Notes: a model not told the origin generated them from the letters alone. DNA of 12,397 nt from Gammaproteobacteria bacterium (GCA_011052255.1 DRJJ01000242.1:1-12397); one strand, 5' to 3'; numbered from the stretch's first letter, positions 1 to 7,033 are shown. Translations and numbers: made by a program.

Positions 1-535
1 AGCGGCTGGCTGGTTCGGAATCGACGCGGATGTAGATGATCCGGATAACGCTATTTACCTGCAGAACAACGGCATGCGCGATTACTCCATCTGGGTAGTC
101 AATCTGCAGGCAAAGATGAAGGCCGGCGGCAGGCCGTTATCATTGGGTGCAGACTATATGCACAACACTGAAGACTATAATGCGGCAGACTTAGTCGGTG
201 CGTCGGCCGGAGTGGATGCCGGTGATACCGATGGCTATGTCGTGTATGCTCTATACGGCAGTCTGAAAAACAAGGGTGAATGGCTGGCAGGTTATTATTA
301 TGCTCATATCGAAGAGTTTGCGGTGAATAATTCCTTTGCTCAGGATGACTGGGTACGCTGGGGCAATGCGACCCAGACACGTGGGAGCAATATAAAAGGG
401 CACGAACTCCGTGGCGCCTATGCGTTTGCAAAAAACATCAATCTGGTGGGCCGCCTGTATCTGGTTGAAGCGGTTAGTGATAACAACCAGGAAGATGGTA
501 ATCGTTTTCGTCTGGATTTAAACATCAAGTTTTAG
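1..535 (+). CDS. Porin-like outer-membrane beta-barrel protein, C-terminal part (partial)
   Basis: The reading frame is open from base 2, so the 5' part of the gene lies outside the window; about 177 residues are visible. The protein has alternating short strands rich in Tyr, Trp and Gly (for example LYGSLKNKGEWLAGYYYAHI) and polar turns, and it ends in LDLNIKF. A C-terminal Phe closing an amphipathic strand is the usual signal for outer-membrane assembly by BamA. The style resembles the 'putative porin' (Porin_5-like) family, which forms channels in the outer membrane, but I cannot name a substrate. An ATG at 74 is internal and is not a credible start. The gene converges on the flavoprotein gene 86 bases downstream and appears to be the last gene of its unit. 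The beta-barrel call is fairly secure; the exact porin family is less so. Confidence 0.7.
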   Translation, partial: AAGWFGIDADVDDPDNAIYLQNNGMRDYSIWVVNLQAKMKAGGRPLSLGADYMHNTEDYNAADLVGASAGVDAGDTDGYVVYALYGSLKNKGEWLAGYYYAHIEEFAVNNSFAQDDWVRWGNATQTRGSNIKGHELRGAYAFAKNINLVGRLYLVEAVSDNNQEDGNRFRLDLNIKF

Positions 536-579
536 CCGGGCCTGAAAATGGAATGCTCCCGTACATAAGCATGTCAATC

Positions 580-615
580 AGCTTGTGACTGTGCCAGCTG
601 GTTTGTCACATTGCT
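580..615. terminator. Stem-loop between convergent genes, possible bidirectional terminator
   Basis: TGTGAC (584-589) pairs with GTCACA (605-610), and an outer AGC (580-582) can pair with GCT (613-615). The loop contains the palindrome CCAGCTGG (594-601). It lies between the stop codons of the porin gene (535) and the convergent flavoprotein gene (622), where a shared terminator would be expected. No T-tract follows on either strand, so this is a candidate only. Confidence 0.3.
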
Positions 616-621
616 GACTGC

Positions 622-2550
622 CTAACCATCCCCCAACCCCATATTGATATAACCCGTCGGACAAACCTCCGCGCAGATATGGCAGCCGATACAACGGTCG
701 TAATCGGTGTAGACATACCGCCCGGTAGTGGACTGGGCGGCTGGTGTGCGGTGCACTGCGTCCTGCGGACAATAGATAATGCAGTTATCGCACTCAAAGC
801 ACATGCCACAACTCATACAACGATCTGCTTCGGCTCGGACTTCCTCTTCAGCAAGACCTTTGAAACGCTCCTCGTAATGATCCAGCACTTCGTCTGCATC
901 AACACCGGTTTCCTTTCGCTGGTGACAGGGAGTGTGCTCAAAGTGACCCAGAAACAGCTTGTCAGAGGAAATGATTTCCTGGTGTGAGCGGTCTTCGTAG
1001 TTGTGCATCGCATAGTCAGCGTGATCCGTGCCCCACTCCGCTTCATGTGTATAGTCCTGGGGCTGCAGATGCCATTCCCTGAGTTTATCGAGCAGGTCAA
1101 AATGGTGCACATCCACATTCGGTCGATGTTCTATTTTCTCATGGCGCAGATAATGATCAATGGCCTCGGCCGCGATACTGGCCTGCCCGATTGCGGTGGT
1201 CAGCAGGTGGGGTTTGATAATATCACCGGCTACAAAGTAGCCAGGCTTGTCCGGAACCTGATAGGCCTTGTCGGCATTGATCAGACCGCGGCCGTTATCG
1301 AATGCCTCCAGCCCGGCGAGATTGCCACCTTGACCTACCGCCGCGACAATCAGGTCGCACTCCAGATCAATGATGTTACCGAGCGATTTCATCTCACCAT
1401 TGACCCACTCTACTTCCTCAACGCGCAGTGCAATAGCGCGACCATCTTCACCCAGCACGACCTCCTTTGGCGCCAGGCTGCCGCGGATACGAACCCCTTC
1501 ACGCAAAGCGGCGTCAACCTCGTGTTGAGCGGCCGGCATATTCTCGATCGGGCGGCGGTAGGCCAGCAGCACCTCAGCACCCTCGCGCCGCGCCACACTG
1601 GCGACATCATGGGCGGTCTGGCCCAGTACAATATATTCAGTGCGATCCCTTTCATGAGTTGATTTGATATGACCCAGTCGCCGTGCGACCGAAACAACAT
1701 CCATGGCCGTATCACCACCACCGACCACGATAACCTTCTCCGCCGTGTATTTAAGTCGCCCCTGATTGAAGGCTTCAAGGAACGCAACGCCGGTAATACA
1801 GTTGGGTGCACCAGCGTTAGGTATCGGAAGTGGACGGCCGGACTGCGCGCCTATGGCGATGAAAACAGCGTCATAATCCTGTTCAAGTTGCTCTGCTGAC
1901 ACATCCGTGCCAATGCGGGTATTCAGTCGCACCTCCACACCCATATCGACAATGCGCTGAATCTCGCCATCCAGCACCTCGCGCGGTGTGCGGTAACCGG
2001 GAATGCCGTAGCGCATCATGCCGCCGAGCTTGTCATGTTCCTCAAAAATGGTGCAGCCATGGCCACGGCGCCGCAGCTGGTAGGCGCATGCCAGGCCGGC
2101 CACTCCGCCACCGATAATCGCCACACGCTTGCCGGTGTCCTCACCGGCTGTTCGCAGGTTCAGCTTATTACTCAGCGCATAGTCACCGATAAACTGCTCG
2201 ACCGAATTGATTCCGACAAAGCCTTCCACTTCATTGCGGTTACAACCATCCTGACAGGGTGCGGGACACACGCGCCCCATCACGGCCGGAAACGGATTGG
2301 CATCGGTAGAACGACGGAACGCGTATTCCTGCCATGACATATCCGCAGATGGTTTCTCCATCCCGCGCACAATATCCAGCCAGCCGCGAATGTCTTCTCC
2401 GGATGGACAGGAGCCCTGACAAGGTGGTGTGCGATGTACGTAGGTGGGACATTTGTACGAAGTATCCTGCTCGATAATCTCTTCCTGCCAGGACTGGTAC
2501 TGCGTATCGCCATCCTTGTAGCGGCGGAAGGTGTGATGTTTAGAGTCCAC
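622..2550 (-). CDS. DsrL/GltD-type NAD(P)H:acceptor iron-sulfur flavoprotein
   Basis: A 642-residue cytoplasmic oxidoreductase related to the small subunit of glutamate synthase. In order it shows an N-terminal Fe-S domain with Cys34, 44, 48, 95, 99 and 103; an FAD Rossmann motif (GGGVAG, 147-152); a second, NAD(P)H-binding Rossmann motif (GGGDTAMD, 277-284) with YRRP at 331-334; the FAD-closing segment YFVAGDI (438-444); and a C-terminal ferredoxin domain with two CxxCxxCxxxCP motifs (Cys584/587/590/594 and Cys620/623/626/630). The C-terminal ferredoxin and overall length match DsrL, which exchanges electrons between NAD(P)H and dissimilatory sulfite reductase in sulfur bacteria, better than plain GltD. 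No dsr genes are adjacent, so the electron partner is unknown and I give no symbol. The start is GTG at 2550, supported by GAGG 8 bases upstream. It converges with the porin gene and diverges from the cytochrome c5 gene. Confidence 0.85.
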   Translation of the reverse strand: MDSKHHTFRRYKDGDTQYQSWQEEIIEQDTSYKCPTYVHRTPPCQGSCPSGEDIRGWLDIVRGMEKPSADMSWQEYAFRRSTDANPFPAVMGRVCPAPCQDGCNRNEVEGFVGINSVEQFIGDYALSNKLNLRTAGEDTGKRVAIIGGGVAGLACAYQLRRRGHGCTIFEEHDKLGGMMRYGIPGYRTPREVLDGEIQRIVDMGVEVRLNTRIGTDVSAEQLEQDYDAVFIAIGAQSGRPLPIPNAGAPNCITGVAFLEAFNQGRLKYTAEKVIVVGGGDTAMDVVSVARRLGHIKSTHERDRTEYIVLGQTAHDVASVARREGAEVLLAYRRPIENMPAAQHEVDAALREGVRIRGSLAPKEVVLGEDGRAIALRVEEVEWVNGEMKSLGNIIDLECDLIVAAVGQGGNLAGLEAFDNGRGLINADKAYQVPDKPGYFVAGDIIKPHLLTTAIGQASIAAEAIDHYLRHEKIEHRPNVDVHHFDLLDKLREWHLQPQDYTHEAEWGTDHADYAMHNYEDRSHQEIISSDKLFLGHFEHTPCHQRKETGVDADEVLDHYEERFKGLAEEEVRAEADRCMSCGMCFECDNCIIYCPQDAVHRTPAAQSTTGRYVYTDYDRCIGCHICAEVCPTGYINMGLGDG

Positions 2551-2557
2551 CAGTGTT

Positions 2558-2562
2558 ACCTC
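2558..2562 (-). promoter_or_regulatory. Ribosome binding site supporting a GTG start
   Basis: Read on the minus strand this is GAGGT, eight bases before the GTG at 2550. It fixes GTG as the start of the flavoprotein; the resulting N-terminus (MDSKHHTFRRYKDG) is compact and has no signal peptide. Confidence 0.6.
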
Positions 2563-2600
2563 GCTGTTAAATGCCTTGTATGGGGAAATTCCATTGACTA

Positions 2601-2629
2601 TTTATAACCCTTTAGGTGGTGGCTGTGAA
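2601..2629 (-). promoter_or_regulatory. Sigma70-like promoter for the flavoprotein gene
   Basis: On the minus strand TTCACA (-35, bases 2629-2624) and TATAAA (-10, bases 2606-2601) are separated by exactly 17 bases. Each hexamer matches the consensus at five of six positions. Transcription would start near 2594, giving a leader of about 44 bases before the GTG at 2550. The call rests on sequence pattern only. Confidence 0.5.
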
Positions 2630-2709
2630 GTCTTTTGAGCGAGTCCGGCAAAGCAGCGGAGCAGCAGCACGATACACTGGCGAATACGGGCGTCTGGTGT
2701 TACTCTTCT

Positions 2710-2730
2710 CCTCTTAACGAGAGGCTTTTC
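2710..2730 (+). terminator. Small stem-loop followed by T-rich run upstream of the cytochrome c5 gene
   Basis: CCTCT (2710-2714) and AGAGG (2720-2724) form a perfect 5-bp stem with loop TAACG, followed by CTTTTC. It resembles a weak intrinsic terminator or attenuator in the leader of the cytochrome gene. A second weak hairpin with G-T pairs is possible at 2674-2700. I recognise no known riboswitch in 2551-2766 and no convincing forward promoter. Confidence 0.25.
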
Positions 2731-2766
2731 TGGTAAGAACAGTCATCCTGATTAAGGAGAAATAGT

Positions 2767-3066
2767 GTGAAAAAAATTACTGGCCTGATTACTGCTACCG
2801 TTTTACTGGCTCTGTCTGGCGGTGCGAATGCAGACAAGAAAACCTACGACACTCGTTGTGCTGCGTGTCACGCAAGCGGCGTTGCCGGCGCACCAAAATT
2901 TGGTGACAAGGCTGCCTGGGCACCGTTCATCGCTACCGGTATTGACACCATGCTGGCAGTCGCTATCAAGGGCAAGGGTGCGATGCCGCCGAAGGGTGGA
3001 TGCAGTGATTGCACCGATGCACAATTGAAATCGACCATCCAGTATATGGTTGATGCAGCGAAGTAA
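2767..3066 (+). CDS. Cytochrome c5-type periplasmic monoheme cytochrome c
   Basis: A 99-residue secreted electron carrier. A signal peptide (charged MKK, hydrophobic segment, ANA) is probably cleaved after Ala22. The heme-binding motif CAACH is at 31-35 and the likely Met ligand is Met73 in GAMPPKGG. The GGCSDC segment (Cys79 and Cys82) is characteristic of the cytochrome c5 group, where these cysteines form a disulfide. Length and layout match that group. The start is GTG at 2767, with AAGGAG (2754-2759) seven bases upstream. The gene is divergent from the flavoprotein and followed by a long inverted repeat, so it is probably monocistronic. The usual role is shuttling electrons from a quinol-oxidising complex to a terminal oxidase or reductase; the partner here is unknown. 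Confidence 0.9.
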   Translation: MKKITGLITATVLLALSGGANADKKTYDTRCAACHASGVAGAPKFGDKAAWAPFIATGIDTMLAVAIKGKGAMPPKGGCSDCTDAQLKSTIQYMVDAAK

Positions 3067-3073
3067 TCCTTTA

Positions 3074-3134
3074 TAGAAACCCTGATTAATTCCGGTCACA
3101 GATGCATAGACCATGAATTAATCAGAGGTTTCTA
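3074..3134. repeat. Long near-perfect inverted repeat after the cytochrome gene
   Basis: The left arm 3074-3092 (TAGAAACCCTGATTAATTC) pairs with the right arm 3115-3134 over 19 base pairs, with a single bulged A at 3126. The 22-base centre contains an inner 4-bp pairing, GGTC (3094-3097) with GACC (3109-3112). It begins eight bases after the cytochrome stop codon. It may end or protect the cytochrome transcript, but the stem is A+T-rich and no T-tract follows, so it is not a textbook intrinsic terminator. A small palindromic mobile repeat (MITE- or REP-like) is an alternative. Confidence 0.75.
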
Positions 3135-3151
3135 AAGTTCGAACCCTTAAG

Positions 3152-3178
3152 CTTGCCAGTGATATAAAAACACCATCG
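3152..3178 (+). promoter_or_regulatory. Possible heat-shock (sigma32-type) promoter of hslVU
   Basis: CTTGCCA (3152-3158), 12 bases, then CACCATCG (3171-3178) resembles the sigma32 pattern CTTGAAA, 12-13 bases, CCCCATnT. hslVU is a known heat-shock operon in E. coli, which makes the placement sensible. A perfect 8-bp hairpin (ACACCATC at 3170-3177 with GATGGTGT at 3185-3192) overlaps the -10 element. This is inferred from pattern alone. Confidence 0.35.
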
Positions 3179-3192
3179 TTCTATGATGGTGT
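3170..3192 (+). promoter_or_regulatory. Stem-loop in the hslV upstream region
   Basis: ACACCATC (3170-3177) and GATGGTGT (3185-3192) form a perfect 8-bp stem around a 7-base loop. It lies 34 bases before the hslV start codon. In a transcript from an upstream promoter it would be a 5' leader stem-loop; alternatively it is an operator. There is no T-run directly after it, so it is probably not a terminator. Confidence 0.4.
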
Positions 3193-3226
3193 ACAATAGC
3201 GTTCCTTTTTTGCTCAGGAGCCGGTC

Positions 3227-3769
3227 TTGGAACAATACCGCGGTACCACTATTCTGTCTGTGCGTCGTAACAACAAGGTTGTTATCGGTGGTGACGGGCA
3301 GGTCAGTTTTGGCGATACAGTGATGAAAGGCAATGCACGCAAGGTGCGGCGGCTTTATCACGACAAGGTGCTGGCCGGGTTTGCCGGTGGCACCGCCGAT
3401 GCGTTTACCCTGTTTGAGCGCTTTGAAGGCAAGCTCGAAAAACACAATGGCAACCTGACCCGTGCGGCCGTGGAGCTGGCCAAGGACTGGCGCACGGATC
3501 GTATGCTGCGTCGCCTGGAGGCCCTGCTTGCCGTCGCCGACCATACTTCTTCACTGATTATTTCCGGTAATGGTGATGTGATCGAGCCAGAGGAAAGCCT
3601 GATGGCAATCGGCTCAGGTGGTCCCTATGCACAGGCTGCAGCACGCGGGCTACTTCAGAATACTGAGCTGGATGCCCGCACGATCGTGGAAAAAAGCCTG
3701 CATATCGCTGCAGATATCTGCATTTACACTAACCAGAACCTGACTATAGAGGAGCTGGAATACACCTGA
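3227..3769 (+). CDS. hslV: ATP-dependent protease peptidase subunit HslV (ClpQ)
   Basis: The proteolytic subunit of the HslUV protease, a bacterial relative of the proteasome beta subunit that forms a double hexameric ring in the cytoplasm and degrades misfolded proteins. The 180-residue product is co-linear with E. coli HslV. After a short propeptide (MEQYRG), removal exposes Thr7, the N-terminal nucleophile; Lys39 corresponds to the catalytic Lys33 of the mature enzyme. Blocks such as AVELAKDWRTDRMLR and IGSGGPYAQAAARG are strongly conserved. The start is TTG at 3227, preceded by CAGGAG (3215-3220) with six bases between. It gives a propeptide of normal size, whereas the next internal starts would remove the nucleophile. 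hslU follows after 21 bases. Confidence 0.97.
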   Translation: MEQYRGTTILSVRRNNKVVIGGDGQVSFGDTVMKGNARKVRRLYHDKVLAGFAGGTADAFTLFERFEGKLEKHNGNLTRAAVELAKDWRTDRMLRRLEALLAVADHTSSLIISGNGDVIEPEESLMAIGSGGPYAQAAARGLLQNTELDARTIVEKSLHIAADICIYTNQNLTIEELEYT

Positions 3770-3790
3770 GGTGTGCTTCCGTTCATGACC

Positions 3791-5137
3791 ATGTCCGCAA
3801 TGACCCCCCGTGAAATCGTCCAGGAACTGGACAAACATATCGTCGGCCAGGCCAGTGCCAAACGCGCCGTCGCGATCGCACTGCGCAACCGCTGGCGTCG
3901 CATGCAGCTGGATGAATATCTGCGTACCGAGATTACCCCAAAAAATATCCTGATGATCGGCCCGACCGGCGTTGGCAAGACCGAGATCGCACGCCGTCTG
4001 GCGCGTCTGTCCGATGCGCCGTTCATTAAGGTAGAGGCAACCAAATTTACCGAAGTTGGCTATGTAGGTCGCGATGTTGAGTCGATCATCCGAGATCTTG
4101 CCGATATGTCTATAAAAATGGTACGTGAGCGTGAAGTCGATAAAGTGCGCCATAAGGCCGAAGATGCGGCAGAGGAGCGAGTGCTGGATGCCTTGTTACC
4201 GGGTTCCGGCAGTAGTGATTTTGGGGTCAGCGACTTCGACAGCGAGCAACAGCCGCCAGAAGATGACAGCACACGCCAGAAATTGCGCAAAAAGCTGCGT
4301 GAAGGCAAGCTCGATGAGCGTGAGATAGAAATTGAGGTGTCGGCATCGATTGGGGTTGAGATCATGGCGCCGCCGGGCATGGAAGACATGACCAACCAGC
4401 TTCAGGGCCTGTTCCAGAACATGGGCGGGCAGCGTACCAGCAGCCGCAAACTGAAGGTGCGCGATGCGCTCAAGGTGATGGCCGATGAAGAGGCCGGCAA
4501 ACTGATTAATGAAGATGACCTGAAACTCACGGCCATGGAGAATGTAGAACAGAATGGCATCGTGTTTATCGACGAGATCGACAAGGTAGCCACGCGTTCC
4601 GAATACGGTGGCCCGGATGTATCTCGTGAAGGGGTGCAGCGCGACCTGTTACCATTGGTAGAAGGCTGCACGATCAACACAAAGTACGGCATGATTCATA
4701 CCGATCACATACTTTTCATCGCATCGGGTGCATTTCATTTAACCAGGCCTTCTGACTTGATTCCTGAACTACAGGGGCGTTTGCCAATCCGGGTCGAGCT
4801 CGATGCATTGGGTGTGGACGACTTTGTGCGTATTCTGACCGAGCCGGATGCGTCGTTGACCGAGCAATATACGGCGCTGCTGGCGACCGAAGGGGTGGCG
4901 CTGGAATTTACCGAACAAGGCGTGGCGCGCATCGCGCAGCTGGCCTGGGAAGTCAATGAGCGCACCGAGAACATTGGCGCACGTCGCCTGCATACCGTTA
5001 TGGAGCGCCTGCTGGAAGTGATATCATTCGAGGCCTCAGATAAAACGGGGCAGAGTATCGCCATTGATGCAGACTATGTAGATGAACACATTGCCGATCT
5101 GGCCGGTGATGAAGATCTGAGTCGCTATATTCTATAG
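3791..5137 (+). CDS. hslU: HslUV protease ATPase subunit HslU (ClpY)
   Basis: The AAA+ unfoldase that recognises substrates and threads them into HslV. From ATG 3791 it has 448 residues; E. coli HslU has 443 and begins almost identically (here MSAMTPREIV). Visible elements are Walker A GPTGVGKT (57-64), the pore loop GYVGRD (90-95), a charged inserted I-domain (about 110-240) with the short QQPPEDDSTRQK stretch, Walker B IVFIDE (257-262), the region around Arg330 with the arginine finger, sensor 2 GARRL (396-400), and the C-terminal EDLSRYIL that docks into HslV. In-frame starts at 3785 (ATG) and 3773 (GTG) are possible. The only Shine-Dalgarno-like GAGG (3768-3771) sits 13 bases before 3785, so homology favours 3791 while ribosome-site spacing favours 3785. 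It is probably co-transcribed with hslV. Confidence 0.97.
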   Translation: MSAMTPREIVQELDKHIVGQASAKRAVAIALRNRWRRMQLDEYLRTEITPKNILMIGPTGVGKTEIARRLARLSDAPFIKVEATKFTEVGYVGRDVESIIRDLADMSIKMVREREVDKVRHKAEDAAEERVLDALLPGSGSSDFGVSDFDSEQQPPEDDSTRQKLRKKLREGKLDEREIEIEVSASIGVEIMAPPGMEDMTNQLQGLFQNMGGQRTSSRKLKVRDALKVMADEEAGKLINEDDLKLTAMENVEQNGIVFIDEIDKVATRSEYGGPDVSREGVQRDLLPLVEGCTINTKYGMIHTDHILFIASGAFHLTRPSDLIPELQGRLPIRVELDALGVDDFVRILTEPDASLTEQYTALLATEGVALEFTEQGVARIAQLAWEVNERTENIGARRLHTVMERLLEVISFEASDKTGQSIAIDADYVDEHIADLAGDEDLSRYIL

Positions 5138-5234
5138 ACAGCATTAACAACTGAGTGACACTAACACAGGGTGGTTTGCATAAGCCTGATAGGCGGGACT
5201 ATGTGAGCGACACCAGGCAAATGAGACAAGCATC

Positions 5235-5603
5235 ATGAGTGGACCAAGACCTACCGAAATTAACTATCATCAGAAAGCACGCAGCATGGATCTGACTTTT
5301 GATGATGGTCTGAAATGTGAAATGAGTGCCGAATACTTGCGCTGTTTTTCCCCGTCTGCGGAAGTACAGGGCCATGGCCCAGGTGAAGAAGTGCTACAGT
5401 TAAACAAACAGAAGGTGCGTATTGAACGTATCGAACCGATTGGCAACTATGCCATCTGCCTGCACTTTGATGACGGTCATAACACCGGCATCTATTCATG
5501 GGAGACCCTGTACCGTCTGGGCAAGAACCGGGAGGCTAACTGGGCGAACTATCTGGATCGATTGAAACAGGCAGGCCATACATACGAAACGTCAGAAGAT
5601 TAG
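5235..5603 (+). CDS. DUF971 (gamma-butyrobetaine hydroxylase-like N-terminal domain) protein
   Basis: A 122-residue soluble protein made of one DUF971 domain. The signature GIYSWETLYRLG lies at about 85-96, preceded by the basic strand KVRIERIEPIGNYAI and the HFDDGHNTG turn. The domain is also found at the N-terminus of eukaryotic gamma-butyrobetaine hydroxylase and fused to Mrp-type iron-sulfur carriers such as HCF101, but the free-standing bacterial protein has no settled function. It sits between hslU (97 bases upstream) and ubiE (22 bases downstream), a neighbourhood also seen in pseudomonads. The start at 5235 is the first in frame and has only a weak ribosome site (TGAGA, 8 bases upstream). 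The 97-base gap before it contains nothing I recognise beyond a 4-bp hairpin, so it may share the hslVU transcript. Confidence 0.88.
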   Translation: MSGPRPTEINYHQKARSMDLTFDDGLKCEMSAEYLRCFSPSAEVQGHGPGEEVLQLNKQKVRIERIEPIGNYAICLHFDDGHNTGIYSWETLYRLGKNREANWANYLDRLKQAGHTYETSED

Positions 5604-5625
5604 CTGGGAAACCGAACGGAACACT

Positions 5626-6387
5626 ATGCAAGACGAGCACAAACAACGCGACTCCACCCATTTCGGCTACCAGACAGTAGACTGGTCCGAAAAGCAGGAG
5701 CGTGTGGCCGATGTATTCCATTCAGTGGCCTCAAACTATGACCTGATGAACGATGTCATGTCGATGGGCGTGCATCGGTTATGGAAACGCTTCACCATCG
5801 ATCTGGCTGCAGTCAGTGCTGGCCAGAAAGTGCTCGACCTGGCCGGTGGCACTGGTGACCTGGCCAGCCGTTTTGCGCGTCAGGTGGGTGACACAGGGCA
5901 GGTTATCCTGTCTGATATTAATGATTCCATGCTCAGGCAGGGCCGCAGTCGCCTGATTGATCAGGGGCTGGCCGGCAATCTGGACTACGCACAGGCCAAC
6001 GCCGAGGCCTTGCCGTTTGCGGACAATTATTTTGATTGCATCACGATTGCATTCGGGCTGCGTAACGTGACCGACAAGGACGCCGCATTGCGTGAAATGT
6101 ACCGTGTGCTGAAACCGGGTGGTCGATTGCTGGTACTGGAATTCTCCAAACCCGTGATACCAGGTCTGGGCAAAATATACGATATGTACTCCTTCTCACT
6201 GCTGCCGAAGCTGGGTAAATGGATAGCGCGCGATGAAAAAAGTTATCGCTATCTGGCTGAATCCATCCGCATGCATCCGGATCAGCAAACACTCAGGGGC
6301 ATGGCACTGGACGCCGGGTTTGACAGCTGTGATGTCTACAATCTGAGCGGTGGTATCGTCGCGCTGCACCGCGCCTTCAAGTTCTAG
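5626..6387 (+). CDS. ubiE: Ubiquinone/menaquinone biosynthesis C-methyltransferase UbiE
   Basis: A SAM-dependent methyltransferase that carries out the C-methylation step of ubiquinone biosynthesis and, where menaquinone is made, methylates demethylmenaquinol. The 253-residue product aligns along its whole length with E. coli UbiE (251 residues): THFGYQTV at 11-18, FHSVASNYDLMND at 31-43, the SAM-binding glycine motif VLDLAGGTGDL at 69-79, FGLRNVTDKDAALREMYRVL, LLVLEFSKP, SYRYLAESIRMHPDQ, and a C-terminal GIVALHRAFKF. All key blocks are intact. The ribosome site before ATG 5626 is weak, which suggests coupling to the DUF971 gene 22 bases upstream. ubiJ follows after 17 bases, so the three probably form one operon. 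Confidence 0.97.
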   Translation: MQDEHKQRDSTHFGYQTVDWSEKQERVADVFHSVASNYDLMNDVMSMGVHRLWKRFTIDLAAVSAGQKVLDLAGGTGDLASRFARQVGDTGQVILSDINDSMLRQGRSRLIDQGLAGNLDYAQANAEALPFADNYFDCITIAFGLRNVTDKDAALREMYRVLKPGGRLLVLEFSKPVIPGLGKIYDMYSFSLLPKLGKWIARDEKSYRYLAESIRMHPDQQTLRGMALDAGFDSCDVYNLSGGIVALHRAFKF

Positions 6388-6404
6388 CCTGCGCATTCCC
6401 TGTT

Positions 6405-7007
6405 ATGCAACTGCCCAGCCTGCCATGCGCCGCCCTGGAAACTGCCATTAACCGCGTACTAGCGGCCGACCCGGTTAGCCGGCAGCAACTGGCCGGCATG
6501 TCTGGCAAGGTCATCGGCCTGCATATCACCGGGATTAATCTGAAAATATATTTATTACCGAATGCCAGTGGTGTGTCGGTATTGCCGCAGCTGGATCGTG
6601 AGCCAGATGCCTGGTTGATCGGAGGTGTCGCCTCGTGGATACATATCGGCATGGGTGGCGACAGTGTTGAGAGCATGCTGCGCGGTGACATCGAGATGCG
6701 GGGTGATCACGAACTGGGTCATCAGCTCAAACAGTTTCTGGATGGCCTGAACCTGGACTGGGAAGAATTGCTGGCGCCTTATCTGGGCGACGTGATCGCG
6801 CACAGCGCGGGCCGTATGCTGCATTCATCAGCCAGCTGGTTCGCAGGCACAGGTGCAAACCTCGCACGCGATATGGGTGAATACCTGAAGGAAGAAGCAC
6901 ATCTGAGCCCGGCAACATTTGAACTACAGGTATTCATCAGGGATGTTGACCGTGTACGCGATGATGTTGAACGGATGGCTGCTCGTATCGAGCTGTTGCT
7001 TGAATGA
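6405..7007 (+). CDS. ubiJ: Ubiquinone biosynthesis accessory factor UbiJ (SCP2 domain)
   Basis: A lipid-binding accessory protein of the aerobic ubiquinone (Ubi) complex. The 200-residue product has an N-terminal SCP2-type sterol-carrier domain (about 14-115, ending ...GDHELGHQLKQFL). It continues with the family block DWEELLAPYLGDVIAH (118-133), an amphipathic segment, and a C-terminal coiled coil (about 172-200, FELQVFIRDVDRVRDDVE). UbiJ binds ubiquinone intermediates and supports the hydroxylases of the Ubi complex. It starts at ATG 6405, 17 bases after ubiE, with no clear Shine-Dalgarno, so translation is probably coupled. In E. coli and Pseudomonas ubiB comes next; here an A+T-rich block follows instead. 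A TTGCTT near its 3' end may be part of a promoter for that block. Confidence 0.92.
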   Translation: MQLPSLPCAALETAINRVLAADPVSRQQLAGMSGKVIGLHITGINLKIYLLPNASGVSVLPQLDREPDAWLIGGVASWIHIGMGGDSVESMLRGDIEMRGDHELGHQLKQFLDGLNLDWEELLAPYLGDVIAHSAGRMLHSSASWFAGTGANLARDMGEYLKEEAHLSPATFELQVFIRDVDRVRDDVERMAARIELLLE

Positions 7008-7025
7008 ATAAGAGTACCGTATAAT
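6996..7025 (+). promoter_or_regulatory. Candidate promoter of the toxin-immunity pair
   Basis: A perfect TATAAT (7020-7025) is preceded, 18 bases upstream, by TTGCTT (6996-7001), a three-of-six -35 match overlapping the end of ubiJ. Transcription would begin near 7032, at the edge of the inverted repeat 7034-7054. The position suits the two-gene unit starting at 7091. Confidence 0.5.
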
Positions 7026-7033
7026 CGAAGCGA

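Noticed and set aside
584..610. TGTGAC and GTCACA half-sites resembling a CRP binding site, tempting with cyaA in the window
   Set aside because: The spacer is 15 bases rather than the six required between TGTGA and TCACA, and the site lies between two convergent gene ends, not at a promoter.
1003..1662. Open frame of 219 codons on the + strand
   Set aside because: It runs entirely antisense to the flavoprotein gene, has no ribosome site, and its translation looks unlike any protein family. It is a by-product of the G+C-rich coding strand opposite.
2641..2700. G+C-rich leader with weak pairing upstream of the cytochrome gene, considered as a riboswitch or small RNA
   Set aside because: No conserved core of a known riboswitch class is visible and the pairing depends on G-T pairs.
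3650..4153. Open frame of 167 codons on the - strand
   Set aside because: It overlaps hslV and hslU, both unmistakable on the opposite strand.
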